64,000 nt of DNA from Fistulifera solaris. Lineage: Eukaryota; Bacillariophyta; Bacillariophyceae; Naviculales; Stauroneidaceae. The DNA is taken from positions 744,001 through 808,000 of the forward strand of contig AP026125.1 in assembly GCA_030295235.1 (NCBI GenBank), in the 5' to 3' direction. This document shows, one piece after another, positions 33,701 to 45,569 of this stretch. The position numbers and the translations under genes are program-made. Position 1 is the stretch's first letter. Every line of letters begins with the position of its first letter. Under the pieces are notes generated by a model. That model was not told where the DNA came from. It was given only the letters and a program-made list of their open reading frames with translations, and did not search any database.

Positions 33701-34632
33701 GAAATGGAGCCGAAAAAAGGTCAACTACAGAGAGGCAAGTGTTGTGAGAGGCAATTTATTGAAGAGCAATGGCGACACACATCAACCTACCTGTTGGATA
33801 AAGGGCAGGTATTTCTCCGCCCAGTGTTATGAATATAATGGGACCGCCGGCCATGATGCCCAGAGAAGCAACTTTTGTAAACAATCCGAGCATACTTTTG
33901 GTGGCATGAGGTCTTGTAATAGCCGCTCCCATGGTGAGTGAAAACACGATTTGAAAGAGAACGAACATGAGGCTACCAACCCAGGTGGAGGGATTGAAAA
34001 GTTCCTGGCCCATTGACTCCCCTATTGAGGTCAAGCCGTCCTTCATTTGGGCGAAAGACAAGTGCTTCGTGACAACTTTCCGTTGCGTGTCGCGGGGTTC
34101 AAGCGGCATTTCGTAAATAGAAGGTAGAAAAGCAGTTCGTTCGCTCATATTTTCCGGTATTCCTGTTTGCGGGGTGCCGTCATTGCGCGAATTGCCTGTT
34201 TTCAAGGAGGTAGACAGTAGAGGGTGGATTCTAACCTTCGGTCGATCACCATGTGTTCATCAAAAGACATTCTTCCGTAGATGTCAGTAATGCTTTCGCG
34301 TCAAGCGGCTTCTTCATTTGAGAAGTCATGCGCGGCACTGCAGCTCCGGAAAATTGTTGCGGGCTTTCTTCTGTCACAACATCTGATTTCGTTCCTAAGG
34401 GATCATCCATTGTCATGTAATTCGACGTGTCGTGGATCAGTGACCTCACCCTCGTTACAGGAGTTTCGTCGCCGGCAAGAGAAAACTTGTCAAGCTCGGT
34501 ATCATGGGCTGCCGCCGTGGGTCGAGGAACGGAGATAGGAGTTCCGGGGGATGGCGGTGGGTGGAAAAGCCCAAGGAGCGCCGCAGCAGCATCGGGCACC
34601 TCCGTTTCTTCGGAGACACGATCCGAAGTCAT
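30737..34632 (-). CDS. SulP/SLC26-type anion transporter with STAS and cNMP-binding-like domains
   Basis: Polytopic membrane protein, about 1150 residues, eight exons. Seven 3' exons are well supported: 33791 leftward, 33724-33171, 33094-32572, 32504-31641, 31570-31163, 31099-31028 and 30972-30737. The Ser/Pro-rich first exon (34632 to about 34250) is less certain, because its junction phase does not fit cleanly. SulP features include QIVFSLTMGAAITRP, GGEIPALYPTVDLFSAP, FLPYPVLAGFFAAVGVMTWT and a MQGGYIFLQYGISQFICAVV membrane stretch. The STAS core is YLILDLTLVTGMDTSAVDVF. Next comes a cyclic-nucleotide-binding-like fold: LELDPSDILHEKHLGDRGLF, FIEEGVM, GPGWVLGSTEYLAGLESSAS and RLYKLLSFLLAKR. 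A T run near 32665 appears one base short. Sulfate or bicarbonate is the likely substrate class; regulation through the C-terminal fold is inference. Confidence 0.88.
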
Positions 34633-35012
34633 GATGTTACCACATGGCCCAAGAAGAGTTTATTTACAGAAACTGTCTATCGGACACACAAGGCCTTTTT
34701 AATTATGCATCCTCCTTTGATGCAAATGAAGTACAATTTTCCCTCGAATGAATCTTTATTTTTTCCATTCGGACGATCATCGTTATATCTATCACCTTTC
34801 ACCATTAGCGTTATAGTTACATTGCGTCAGCAAAGAACTACTTTTGTCCCTATACATTCCTCCCGTCTGGCCTCGTACCGTTACGCTCGGAAAAAGTGGA
34901 GGCGGTTATTGTTTGATTTGGATGATTGCAAAATATAAATGTGTTGATACTTGTATCTATTGCTGATTACTTTCATCCAAAGCTTACGCGAAGTCCCCCA
35001 TTCGTGAGAAAG
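34633..35012. other. Divergent promoter region, SulP / RRM genes
   Basis: About 380 AT-rich bases between two divergent genes. No gene, RNA or repeat recognised. Confidence 0.4.
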
Positions 35013-37359
35013 ATGCTGCGTTCCGTAATCTGGTCACGACAGTCCAAAATGGCGCTCCGCGGAGCCACTGCTTTGCGACCCACCCGATGGCAATCCGGCG
35101 GCGACAAGAACAAATCGAATTTCGATCGCGACGTCTTGCAACGGGCGGCACGGGGGAACTGGGACCGAAACACACGTCCGGTATTCCCAAATTGGCCGGT
35201 CGTAAAACAAAGGCTCGTCTGACGCCTCCGGTGCGGAACGATGCATCGAAAATTTACATCAGTGATCACGAGGATGTCGAGGAGGAGGATGATGATTTGG
35301 ATGTCATTCGAAAGAGTTCGTTGAGAGAAGCGCTTAGCAGAGGCCGCGAACGAGATGTGAGTCGCGATGGTCTATCTTTTTCTGATGACGACTCCGATGA
35401 GGAGGTTGAATATGAAGGAGGTCGATATGTGGATGAGTACTATGCGAGTGACGTCTTCGATGATAATAAATACTACTGGAGAGAAGAAGACTACGATGGC
35501 TTGGAATGCGACGTTGACGACGAGGCATTCGAGAAAGATGAGAATGGCTACTACGTTATACCTTACGAGCGAGTCAACACCATTAGCGACCACAACATAT
35601 CTGGCGCTCTGGACCAACTAGAGGAAGAGCCAACCATGTCGGATGATTTCTGGGACGACATGGACGACGAAATGAAGAAGAAAACGAGAGGAGATACGAT
35701 CTGGCAACAAGACAACCCAGAAGATTTCTTTTTCTTTGACCAGCATGATCTCTTTACGATTGCAGGAGCTGATCCATCTTCCCTGAAAGACAATATGAGA
35801 CTAGATAATGTAGTGCTTCCTTTGCAAGAACATGGCCCAGACCTTGACGACTTTCTCGAATCGGTTATAAAACACCCTACGAATTTCGCCAAGGTCAACT
35901 ACGAAAACACGCACCCTACGAGTCAGCGGGAGCCAAAGCCAGACTTTCCTCCGAATCGTGCTCAGCCGCCCCTTGAATTTGTCGAATCGCACGCCCGCTT
36001 TCTTTACGTTTCAGGCCTTCCTCCACTAGAAGTCGGCGGGGAAGCCGGTGATTTAAAGAATCCCCTTCACCGGAATGCGCTTCAGAAAACGATAGCCGAT
36101 TTATTTGATCTGGATTCGACGCAAGTGTTTCCTGCTAGTAACACATCGGGTTTCGTTGGTTTGAGCTCACCGCGGCAGTTATCAGATATCCTGTTAAAAG
36201 GACCGAACCAGGATTTTTTCTTTGCTCCTGCAACGATTTCACGACCCGATGAAGCAGCAGCAGAGCTTGATTTCGTCAAATCGTCCGAGCCGGGTGCTGT
36301 TGTCATGATATCGAAGATTCCCCCGAATCATTCCCCTTTGTCTCTTGGGCGACATCTTTTCCAGCAAACACTGAGATTGAAGCCGTTTATGGCAATGGTC
36401 TCTCCGCCGATAACTTCTATTTCATGTCGCAAAGCAAGGTGCTAGTACGCTTTTCTTCCAAGAAACAAGCTGATTCTGTGATAGAGTCCGATCTCGTCAA
36501 GACTCGACTTCGGGACCTCAGTAAATATCCGGTGCAAATTTTCCGCGCTAGGCGTGAGCTTGTACACGACAAATTTGGAGGACCTGCAAAGAACAAAGAG
36601 CTTCGTAAACCAGGGCCTCGCTTGATTGTTGACGGTGATATGCCTTCGAAACATTTCTTTTGACTCACGCCGATGTTGTTTATCTGTGGGGAGTTGATCA
36701 GAGTCTTTCTAAAGCGGAGATCACAAATGCATTCAATCAATTCTCTGCGAATGCTCGAGATGTCGAAGGCTCTATCGAATTTGTGACGTGTCATGCTGGA
36801 CGTCCTACGGGACGAGTGTACGTTGGCTTTGATAATCCTGGCGAAGCGGAAGAAATGTTGAAAAGTACGTACGGTCGATTGAAGATTGGCGATCGCAAGG
36901 TCCGAATGCGGCTCGTTCGCAATCGTTTGGTCCCCAATCGTGCACTTCAACTTGCCGAAAAGCGACCTGATCGCGAGGAAGAAGAACTCATTGATGACCT
37001 GAATAACTGGGAGAAGTATGTCGATCCTGCTGACCTTGAACTTTTAGAAAAGGCAGGTATCAATAAAGTCGCTCTTGACGAATCCTTGAGAACCTTTCGG
37101 TTTCCAAAACCCAACTTTTGGGGCTCTTGATTCATCTCTGCGCTCCGAGGCATTGCGTCCAGAATTGGAACGGGGACAACAGTACAAAGAGCTGGTTCAA
37201 ATGTACGTGGAGACATTGAAAGAGTGCTTGCCCTCGCGTGAAGAGCCGGGATTGATTTATGAGGCACTTCATTTCCCCGATGAACCTATCGATTTGACTA
37301 TATTTGACCGCGAAAAGGAGCGACAGAAAGTACTGAATGAGAAGCGCGCAAGTTCATAG
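35013..37359 (+). CDS. RRM-like protein, putatively mitochondrial
   Basis: About 782 residues. The start MLRSVIWSRQSKMALRGATA gives an Arg/Ala/Ser-rich presequence. A long acidic region follows (DHEDVEEEDDDLDV; YDGLECDVDDEAFEKDENGY). Two RRM-like regions can be made out: HARFLYVSGLPPLEVGG with the downstream TSGFVGLSS, and later ADVVYLWGVDQSLSKAEITN with GRPTGRVYVGFDNPGEAEEM, which has RNP2/RNP1 character. The C-terminus is helical and charged (DRREEEE-like, NWEKYVDPADLELLEKAGIN). Four one-base shifts occur, near 35170, 36372 (T4), 36659 (T4) and 37117 (T4). Three are missing bases and one is extra, and the corrected length is a multiple of three. No closer family is recognised; RNA binding in mitochondria is inferred. 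Confidence 0.72.
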
Positions 37360-37402
37360 CTAATTTAAATAGTATGAGCGATCAGCTAGTTAACTAGGCC
37401 TC

Positions 37403-38242
37403 TCAATCTGGTTTGCGTCTCTGAACGTGCCAGATTTCGATATCTTCGGCAGAGTAAACATCATCTTGGTCGTCAATGCTAATTACTGTCAGCTCCAGCA
37501 TCTTTGCTGAAGCGAGTTCACTAAACTTTTCTTTGGGGTCATATTCTGGAAAGTATCGATATTCATAAGATAAAATGGCTAGAGCACCTGGTTTGATGAG
37601 CAGTTGGTCGAGAGCTTCCACCAGTGGAGCGATTGGATACAGTTTTGGAAGAACGCAGTCCGATACTATAACAATGTCGGCATCTTCTGTCGGTAGTGTT
37701 CCGGTTCCCCACCAATATTCCGATACTTGTATTTTGGTCGAGTCGAGTCCATCTTCAATCGCTCGGCTGACATTCTCACCGGCCAATCGCACGACGGCGG
37801 TTTCTCCGTCTGTACAAATCACGCGTTCGGCCCCCAAGAACACGGCCCCTATACTCGTAATCCCCGTTCCACTTCCCAAATCCACAACAATTCTTCCTCG
37901 TATCAATTGGTCGGCGTGTTTCGCCATATATTTCAACAAGACCATACTCGCCGGCCATACGGTCGCACCCGTCCCATAGGTACCTTCCACTTCGCCCCGC
38001 TGGACTTGCAGCACACTGAATTGCTGCACCGTGTGATCGGAGATGTTGAGAGTGACGGGGTACCAGTCACTTTGCGAGTGTCGGTTCCTCCAACCCAAAT
38101 TTTTGATTTTCTTGCTAATAAAATGACTCGGATTTTTCTGTGTGCTTCCCATTTGCGCATCCAGGGCCGCGAAGAATGCCATGGCACTGGGAGACGATCT
38201 TCGATACGGTGTTGTAGCGTCGGGATCGGGTGAATCGGTCAT
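37403..38242 (-). CDS. METTL21/Methyltransf_16-type protein methyltransferase
   Basis: SAM-dependent seven-beta-strand methyltransferase, 279 residues, intronless, with ATG at 38242 (MTDSPDPDATTPYRR). An N-terminal ~110-residue lead contains NISDHTVQQFSVLQVQ and GTGATVWPASMVLLKYMA, the W-P-A element typical of this family. The SAM-binding motif I is VVDLGSGTGITSIGAVFLGA, motif II is VICTDGE, and the post-motif ADIVIVSDCVLPKLYPIAPL occupies the place of the family's DxxY region. Members methylate lysines on elongation factors, chaperones and other proteins; the target here cannot be told. The downstream RRM gene ends convergently about 43 bp away. Confidence 0.88.
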   Translation of the reverse strand: MTDSPDPDATTPYRRSSPSAMAFFAALDAQMGSTQKNPSHFISKKIKNLGWRNRHSQSDWYPVTLNISDHTVQQFSVLQVQRGEVEGTYGTGATVWPASMVLLKYMAKHADQLIRGRIVVDLGSGTGITSIGAVFLGAERVICTDGETAVVRLAGENVSRAIEDGLDSTKIQVSEYWWGTGTLPTEDADIVIVSDCVLPKLYPIAPLVEALDQLLIKPGALAILSYEYRYFPEYDPKEKFSELASAKMLELTVISIDDQDDVYSAEDIEIWHVQRRKPD

Positions 38243-38822
38243 TCTGACTGATTGCGACGAAAACACAGCTCGGTTTTGACATCCACCAAGATATACGAAG
38301 AAGTGCTGCCTGCAAAATTAAAGGTCCACTTGCAACGGCTTTCAATGTCGAAAGAGTGAGAGTGACAACGGAGTACGGAATAGACTAGCTAAGTATCGTT
38401 TTGAAAGCAAGCCGAGAAAAAAAGTTGCGTTGCAATGAAAAGTCGAAGGGAGACACGGGGGAGTTTGGACCGCGACTCAAAATAGTAGTCTCCTGCGTTC
38501 TGTTTCCTATGTGTAGATTTCGCTACGACATGACAAGGAAATGGTGCGACTGTCTTTTAATTTGTAGATTACTTTTTGTGTATACCGAAGACGACATGGG
38601 AGATTTTCTTCGTTTAGCGAGAACAAGAATGGGCCTTGGCGATTGCGGCTGCACGTGCGCCGAGCAACATGAAAAACACAAACAAAGCCCCTTCCATCTC
38701 ATCGCTGTAAATTATATCATCAGAGGGAAAAGAATTTATCAGTTACTCCGAAATAAAACAAGCAACGCATCCCTTTCCCGCACTGCGTTTGAATTCGTTT
38801 CGTCCGGTCACGTGGTTAAAGG
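38243..38822. other. Divergent promoter region, methyltransferase / TBC genes
   Basis: About 580 bases between divergent genes. A 188-residue open frame (38401-38967) runs through it and into the TBC gene, but shows no recognisable motif and is treated as chance. Confidence 0.4.
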
Positions 38823-41800
38823 ATGTCGTCCTTCATTACAGATTATACGTTTTTTGCAGCATCGGCCGCGCATTCTTCGACCGATGACGAAGGAGTTTGG
38901 ACGGATTTTTCGAACAGTTCCGAACCGGACGATCCCAAACATATACCGCCGAGAGGCCGCATCCTAGAGACGGTCCCCATGAGACAATTGGCGCGAAAAC
39001 ACAAACGAAAAGAAGAAATGATACAAAAGCAACTGGCGCATCGCAAGCGCTCCAGCTCCGAACCCCCTCCTGTAGAAAGAACCGAATGTGAGAAGGATGG
39101 CACGTGTACCGATGTATCCAACCGGCGACTTTCCACTCCTTCACCGTTTTTCAACCGACTGGCCAAAGTAAAGCATATGCAACAAGAACTACGCGAACAG
39201 CAGCGGCCTACACAATTGAAGGGTTCGGAAATCATTAATGGCGAAACTAGTAGTAGCCCAACCGACACAATCAAAAAAAGAACCTACCTTTACTGAGCAC
39301 GGCAAAGACGAAAATTGGGATATTCGACTCAACATTGTGAAACGAAGAGGCGGGTCGCGTTCGAAACTACCCAACAATGAAGGGAGACAGGCTGCGGACG
39401 AGTCTAAGACGAAGGACGCAAATGGTCCTGTAGCGACAAAATCGATATCACTGGCGAAATTGCGGGAACACCGCCGTCGAAAATTGGGCATAGTGCCGCC
39501 AAATGAATGCGATCACGACAATAATATGCCAACCAATTCACAAAGCTCCGATAGTCTCGGTTCTTTAATAACAGCATCCACGGCGGTTCTCGATTCCGCC
39601 GGGGTCCCTCGGCTGGGGAATCAAAGTTCCGAAAGTCTCGGTTCTTTGGAGACCGCGTCACTGCCACTGACCGCATCGGAACTTGGCGTGATCACCCACA
39701 ATCCCGTTGCCCAGCAAAACAGAGGAAAGACTACAACGATTCGCCAATTGGATAGTAATATTACGGATCCTGACTTTGATTCGAAGGAGTACACTGTGTC
39801 AAACACATCCATTCAAGTATCCGAGAGTCTTGGTTCGCTGGAGACGGCAAGTACGCCGTCCACGGAAAGGGATGAAGTTACCTACAGCACCAGTACCGAC
39901 ATTGATGGCGATCGCGGTCGGGCAACCGAGACGACTCACTCTTACCCCACTTCGTGTAATGAGAGTCAAAGCCAGGAAGGATTCGAACAGTGGGCTACGT
40001 TCGAGAAAACTGGTTCCGGTTCGTCCAGCAGTGCTTCCAGCGGTGGACCGTACGGGAAAAGCACATCGTCCGAAACGGATATTTTCAATCGCATAGGGGA
40101 GCAATCATTTGATGAGTTTCGAAAGATGAAACCACTTCGAAAAGACGAGCTATTCGATTTGGAAGGAGAATCAGGCAATGACACAGTTGAATTGACTGGC
40201 AATGGTCTTGGTGATGATACAAAGGCACCTCTTGCCTTATCTGCTCAAGGATCAGGAAAGAGTTTTGATTTTCGGGATATCGAAGACACTGAGAATGTTT
40301 TTGTCGATCCGTCATGGGATGCGTACAAAGTGTACTTCAATGAGTTTGACAATGCGAAGAAAAATAACGGAATGGATATGTTTGGAAACCACAATGATGA
40401 CTGGATCTCAACATCCCGAGATTTCTTTTCGTTGCCTGTGCAAACGACTGAATGTGGTCGTGATAGCGATGCAATGGTTCCTCGTCGACAGCAAGTGGAA
40501 GAAGAGAAAAAAGACCGAGATTCTGTCTCTCTCGAACAAGCATTGGAGATCGGACTCGTTCATCCCGACTCAAATTTTGTCGATCCCAGATGGCCTACTG
40601 TGAATGAGTATGCAGGTCATAGCACGGTTAGTGCTGGACCTCTGTTCCAACAATCGGAAGCTGACGATGCTAACCTCCTTGATGATTCAGGAAGTGGTTG
40701 TGGATCTTCCCGTGACAGCAGCAATTGGTTTCCGAAAAGAAAAGAAGAACGAATTCGCGAGTACAATACACTAGAAGTAGACGAAGAATCAAGCAAGGAT
40801 GAAACTGGGAGCGAAGAAAGCGAGCAAGACGATTATCTTCCCAGTTACGTCCCGCAAGCTAACCCCACCGACGATGACATGTTGTCGTCAAGTGAAGACG
40901 AGGAATTTGCTAAGGGTCCTAATGCAACGGAAAGAGTGCAAACAGCTGCAAGCGACCAAAGCGACGTCTTCGATTTCGGCGTTAGCGACATTCTTGGAAA
41001 AAAATTCTGGTTGTGTATCCGACGAAAGACCAAATACGGCAGACCCGTTGTCAGGTATTGCTCAGCTTGCCCTCGATGTCTCAAATAATATTGATGAACC
41101 TCTGATATCGTTGGAGGAAAGAGAGTCACTTGTTCAGCCTCTATCTATCCCTCTGGTCTCTATTCCTGTTCCTCCGCCGCCACCTCCCTCTCCCCGTACA
41201 TCAACGCCGAAGAAATCCCGACGTTCGTCTAAAAGGTCCACTTTGATTCCACTCATTGCTCCACCACCGTTCGAAAGGATGAAAAAGTGGGAGGAGGAAA
41301 AGGCTCGGCCTGTTGAGCACCTTAAGAAACTACAGTCGAGAAACTTGCTTCCTCCACCCCCGCCCCCTCCTCCGCCGCCGAAATCGTTTTTCCATAAGGG
41401 ACGACGGAAGCGAAGTTCAGACAAGAATCAAGCTTTCGGATGCAAGGAAGATTGTGCTGTGTCTTCTACAATCATTAGCAACGCATGGATGGCTGAAAAA
41501 GTGGATACTGCCATCAGTGCTGCGTCTTTGAAATTTGAGCAACAAATTTCGGCTGAAGGTTTCGCGAACTTTTCTCAAAATAACGACCACCACTCGGAAT
41601 CACTTTCCAAGCATTCTTTTGGAAATAATAAAAGTAAACTTTCTACCGCCTCCAACGGCGGAGGACTTGACCAGTTTGACTTTCATCGCCAATTTGTTCA
41701 TCCACAAAGCGAACACAGTCCGTTCAATGAAGCAATTATCAGAGTCCCTGCTTTGCTGTCAAAAATTTTGGAGTTTCTCGGAGACCCCGTGGCTGTGTGT

Positions 41801-43129
41801 AGGGTAAAGATGCTAAATCGTCGATGCAGAGAGTACGTGGAAAGAAACGAGCATCTTCTTATGCGGGAAGCTGTTCGTTTGGGAGGAATGAGTATGCAGG
41901 TCCGTCCGGCATTTTGGTTGTGGGTTACTCTAGAAAAGATGGAAACCCCTCGAAACGATTTGCGTGAAGAAGCGTGTGTAGAAGAGCTCGAGAGACAAGG
42001 AAGGGAAGGAAAATGGCACAGTGTCATCGAGAGGGACGTGGCTAGGGCTTTCGGAAATCTTCCTCCTCATAAAAGTGGAGCTCGACTACGTACAGATTCC
42101 ATTGTTCGTGCGCTTGTTTCATGGGGACGTGGTCGGATGATAAAAAGAGGAGTAAAAGGAGAAGGTGAAGCTCCTCCCCGTCTAACGGCTTCCAATTCTT
42201 ATGATTCCGATGTAACGCCAACCGACACAGTAAGTGACTGGGGTGCTGTTGCTCCCGCATCGAGTACTGCGAGCGAATTAGACGAGTCTCTGAGGTTCAA
42301 ACAAAACAATGAAGCTTTCTCAAAGCATGACGACGGAAGAGGTGAGCTTGCTCTTAGTGGAAGTGTTTTACGAGACGACCTTAAAGTCGAGCTGCGAGGA
42401 AAGTTACGCTTTGTTCTACATGCCCTCGCCGCATCGCATCCCGATGTAGGCTACTGCCAAGGTATGGATTACGTTGTAGCTCACCTACTGCGAATTTTGC
42501 AAGAAACCATTCGTTGGAAGGCAGCGGTTGGTACACTACCGGAAATCATCGAATCGGCACCACAATCAAGTGGCATGGATGGCCTCTCGCAAGAAGCATT
42601 ATCGGAACAATATTGTAAGATCGACCAGACGCTCGTTGTCGAAGAGACGCTGTTTCACGTAATGGAATCGTTCTTCGGCACGTATAATTTGCGCCATTTC
42701 TATTACCCCGAGCTGCGCTGCTTAAAAACATGCTGTCGTGTTTTTGAACGGTTGATTCAACTGAAACTGCCCGTGCTGGCAGACCACTTTGAACACCATG
42801 AGTTGAATGTTGGACTTTTCGCCCTTGGTTGGTTCCAAACATTGTTTCTCTACCTCCCTTCTATGCCATCAGCCACCGTTTGTCACATGTGGGACATCTG
42901 GCTAGTCGAACGAAGCTTTAAGATTTTCTTTCGTGTGGGCACTGCTATTCTTTTCTTGAGTCAACCGATCTTGCTTAATCACGAGTTAGAGGGTATGATG
43001 AGTTACCTGAACACATTTCCTGATGCAACACTCCTGAGCCCCGATATCTTGATCGCTTGCGCTCTGCAAATCAAGGTTACAAATAAGCTGCTGATGGAGT
43101 TGGAGAGAGAAGTTATCCGCACCATGTAA
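38823..43129 (+). CDS. Large TBC-domain Rab GTPase-activating protein with F-box-like motif
   Basis: About 1434 residues. The N-terminal ~900 residues are low-complexity and acidic, with repeated SSESLGSLETAS-type motifs (three copies within about 110 residues). Polyproline runs (PPPPPPSPRTS; LPPPPPPPPPPKSFF) follow. An F-box-like helix pair precedes the GAP domain: VPALLSKILEFLGDPVAVCR. The TBC domain has the arginine-finger motif IERDVARAFGNLP, the glutamine-finger motif GYCQGMDYVVAHLL, then FFGTYNLRHFYYPELRCLKT and LYLPSMPSATVCHMWDIWLV. Catalytic Arg and Gln are both present, so an active Rab-GAP is expected at membranes. Two A7 runs (about 39277 and 41003) each carry one extra base; removing them gives 1435 codons. 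Targets are unknown. F-box plus TBC in one chain is uncommon. Confidence 0.88.
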
Positions 43130-43319
43130 ACGTCCAAATCGCGCTCTCAATTTGGCCGCATTGTGTCCTATTAATGTATTATAATTATTTAATGTCGTTT
43201 TTGATCATAGTCATTGCAAGTGAAAACATAGGAGGACTCGTTTTGGTGTATCACAATCAATTATATTAGCAAATCATCTACGTGGATAGAATAGTGCAGT
43301 TCACCATAGGTTAATGAGT

Positions 43320-44032
43320 TTACTCGTAAAGCCAGCTTTGAGAGTGACTTTCCCAGTCCAATACTTCCGATTCGTCGAACCACAAAGCAATCTCCTTGTT
43401 GGCATTCTCAACGGAGTCACTACCATGGCAGATGTTGCGACCGACTTCGATGCAGAAATCTCCTCGAATAGTTCCAGGAGCCGACTCCAGAGGGTTTGTT
43501 GCTCCCAACATTTTACGACCCGTCGAAACGGCTTCCTTGCCTTCCCAAACCATGCTGACGACCTAAGAGAAACAAAGTAAATGTCAGTTGTTGCTGACGA
43601 TTACCTTTTAGTGGTTGTAAGAACATAGTCACTACTTACTGGACCAGAGAGCATGTAGTCTCGGAGCTTCGGGAAGAAAGGCTTCGATGTAAGATCGGCG
43701 TAGTGTTTCTCCAAAAGTTCCTTAGTGGCCATGCGTGTTTTCATAGCGACCAACTTGTACCCCTTTGTTTCCAAATCGGCTGACGATGTTTCCCACAATG
43801 CCTCTCTGAACTCCATCGGGTTTGATCTATAGCAAAACAAAAGAGCCGTGAGAGCCAGTTTTCGGCAACAAAAGCAATTAGTGCGGACCACGTCACATAC
43901 CATGATGTAAGTTCGTTCCATTGCCATCGAGAGTGAATACACCGAGCGAGGGCTGCTTACGAAAGGGGTTTTCGGCACAAAGGCCGAAACGGAGGAGACA
44001 ATGAGAAAGGCGAGGTAGAAAATTCGGTTCAT
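43320..44032 (-). CDS. Nucleoside-diphosphate kinase, plastid-targeted
   Basis: Transfers gamma-phosphate between NTPs and NDPs through a phospho-His. Three exons (44032-43901, 43826-43640, 43562-43320), about 186 residues. The N-terminus [20 protein letters not shown] is a signal peptide with an SA-F site, so plastid import is predicted. The catalytic domain starts MERTYIM, joined by splicing to [20 protein letters not shown], then [12 protein letters not shown], and [20 protein letters not shown]. The active-site motif is [16 protein letters not shown], with the catalytic His in CHGSD. A G4 run near 43766 is one base too long; with three Gs the frame reads [10 protein letters not shown] and the length is 187 codons. 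Assignment is certain; the NDPK group within plastids is not resolved. Confidence 0.95.
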
Positions 44033-44585
44033 GGTAAACTAGGCGTTGATGAATGAAGTTGCAACAAACGATGAATCTCAAATAATAATGGTTTTATCGG
44101 ATGTTTGATGTCTCGATCCGTCGAAATGATGAGGGTGCAACTCGAAAAACACGTCACTGTGTAGATCTAAGGTGTGATACCCCGACTATGATCTATTGTA
44201 TAAACTGGTACTAGTTTCACGGTATGTGATAGCTTCTTGAGTACCTGTGCGTATATGAACGGACGACTGACAAGCCACTCGCTGTAGCTCATAACCTATT
44301 TTGTGTGATCGAAAAGATCGAGAAGCGAAAAAGACGAGCGACGGCCAGTCGATTGCTTTCCTCACCGCGAGAAAAACGTCGGCGGTGCAACTCTCGTCCG
44401 CTAAGACTTCGAAGATTATCTCGATGATATTTGCATAACAAGAAAGAGATAAAGACATCAACCATTCATCTGATAAAGGTGAAGACGAAGGATCAGCGCG
44501 CGTCACTTAGCAAAAGTACCGACTAAGCGCACTCTACAACCTAGTTGAATTGTATTTTATTTGAGACGAAAACGATCGAGAAATC
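44033..44585. other. Divergent promoter region, NDPK / CDV3-like genes
   Basis: About 550 bases with no recognised gene or repeat. A 106-residue frame on the minus strand shows no motif and is not called. Confidence 0.4.
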
Positions 44586-45486
44586 ATGGCCGACGCCGCT
44601 GCATTTTTTGCCAGCAAGAAAAAGAAAAATAAGAAGGCTTTTACGTTCAATGCGAACTTGGTCGATGCATCTACCGTAAATGCGACAGTGCATGTGTAAG
44701 TAATCATGCTTAATCTTTTCGTTGAGGTCATCTCTTCTCACTTTTCTCTGTATACACAGAGAAGCGCCAGCCTTATCGAATGAACACGATATCATTGCAG
44801 AATCGCCCGAAATGAATGAAAACAATAGCGAATGGGATGAACAAGCTGTAGTAGGAGCAACAAACCAACTTAGAAACGCATCTGACGCAGTTTTGGATTT
44901 TAAAGTAGCGAGCAGTAACGGTATAGATACAGACGACATTGCGTCAAAGTTGCGAGTGGAGGAAACAAAGGCACAGCTTGCTGCCGCAAGGGAGGGTATG
45001 GAAAGAGAAGCATTGAAACTGAAAGAAGAGCGCGAAAAGAAAGAGAAAGCGAAAGAAGAAGCGTCCAATGCTGTCGGTGGCGGGCCTGCAAAATGGGTTG
45101 CGCCTTCGCTGCGTCGGCAAATGGGGGCCGCCGGAGATTCTAGTAGACCAAGAATTGGCGGAAAGTTAAATGTTGAAGATGAAGAGCTATTTCCTGACTT
45201 GGCTGCAGCTGGGAAAATTTTGGAACAGAAAGAAAAAGAATCCCAGCCCTTGTTCAAGCCTGCCAAGAAAACACCTGTGGGAGGTGGAGCATCATGGGCA
45301 TCGAAATCGACAAAAGCAGCTGAGCCAGCTGTAGTAGAGGAGTCTACGGAAGAGAAGATAACTGGACCTGAACCTGCTGAAAGCGAGCCTGAAGTAGTTG
45401 AGGCGCCATCACAAGCAACTATCCCAGTTGTGAAGAAGCCTGTCGTTAAAAAAGAAGAAGAAGGATCTATCTACTTTCAAACCTAG
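44586..45486 (+). CDS. CDV3-like protein
   Basis: 278 residues, two exons (44586-44695 and 44760-45486) with clean GT-AG borders. The start MADAAAFFASKKKKNKKAFT resembles the CDV3 N-terminus (a short FFA-K-rich head). Then come SEWDEQAVVG, a highly charged helix (EREALKLKEEREKKEKAKEE), a WVAPSLRRQMGAA segment, and EDEELFPDLAAAG, which matches CDV3's F-P-x-L region. The Ala/Glu/Pro-rich tail ends EEEGSIYFQT. CDV3 proteins are small, largely disordered cytoplasmic proteins of poorly known role. The resemblance is based on order of short motifs only, so the name is tentative. Confidence 0.66.
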
Positions 45487-45569
45487 CTCATAAATCGGGA
45501 GGGGAGCGAGCAATTCCACACAGTCATTAAAGTCTTTATCGATATTAAGAAAGCTTAAACACTTTTTCG

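Noticed and set aside
4633-43129. Programmed ribosomal frameshifting as the cause of the broken frames
   Set aside because: The shifts go in both directions, occur at simple homopolymers of varied bases in many unrelated genes, and have no common slippery heptamer or downstream structure.
44541-45266. 241-residue Ser-rich frame on the minus strand opposite the CDV3-like gene
   Set aside because: It is the complement of the Glu/Lys/Ala-rich coding strand and spans its intron; no motif supports it.
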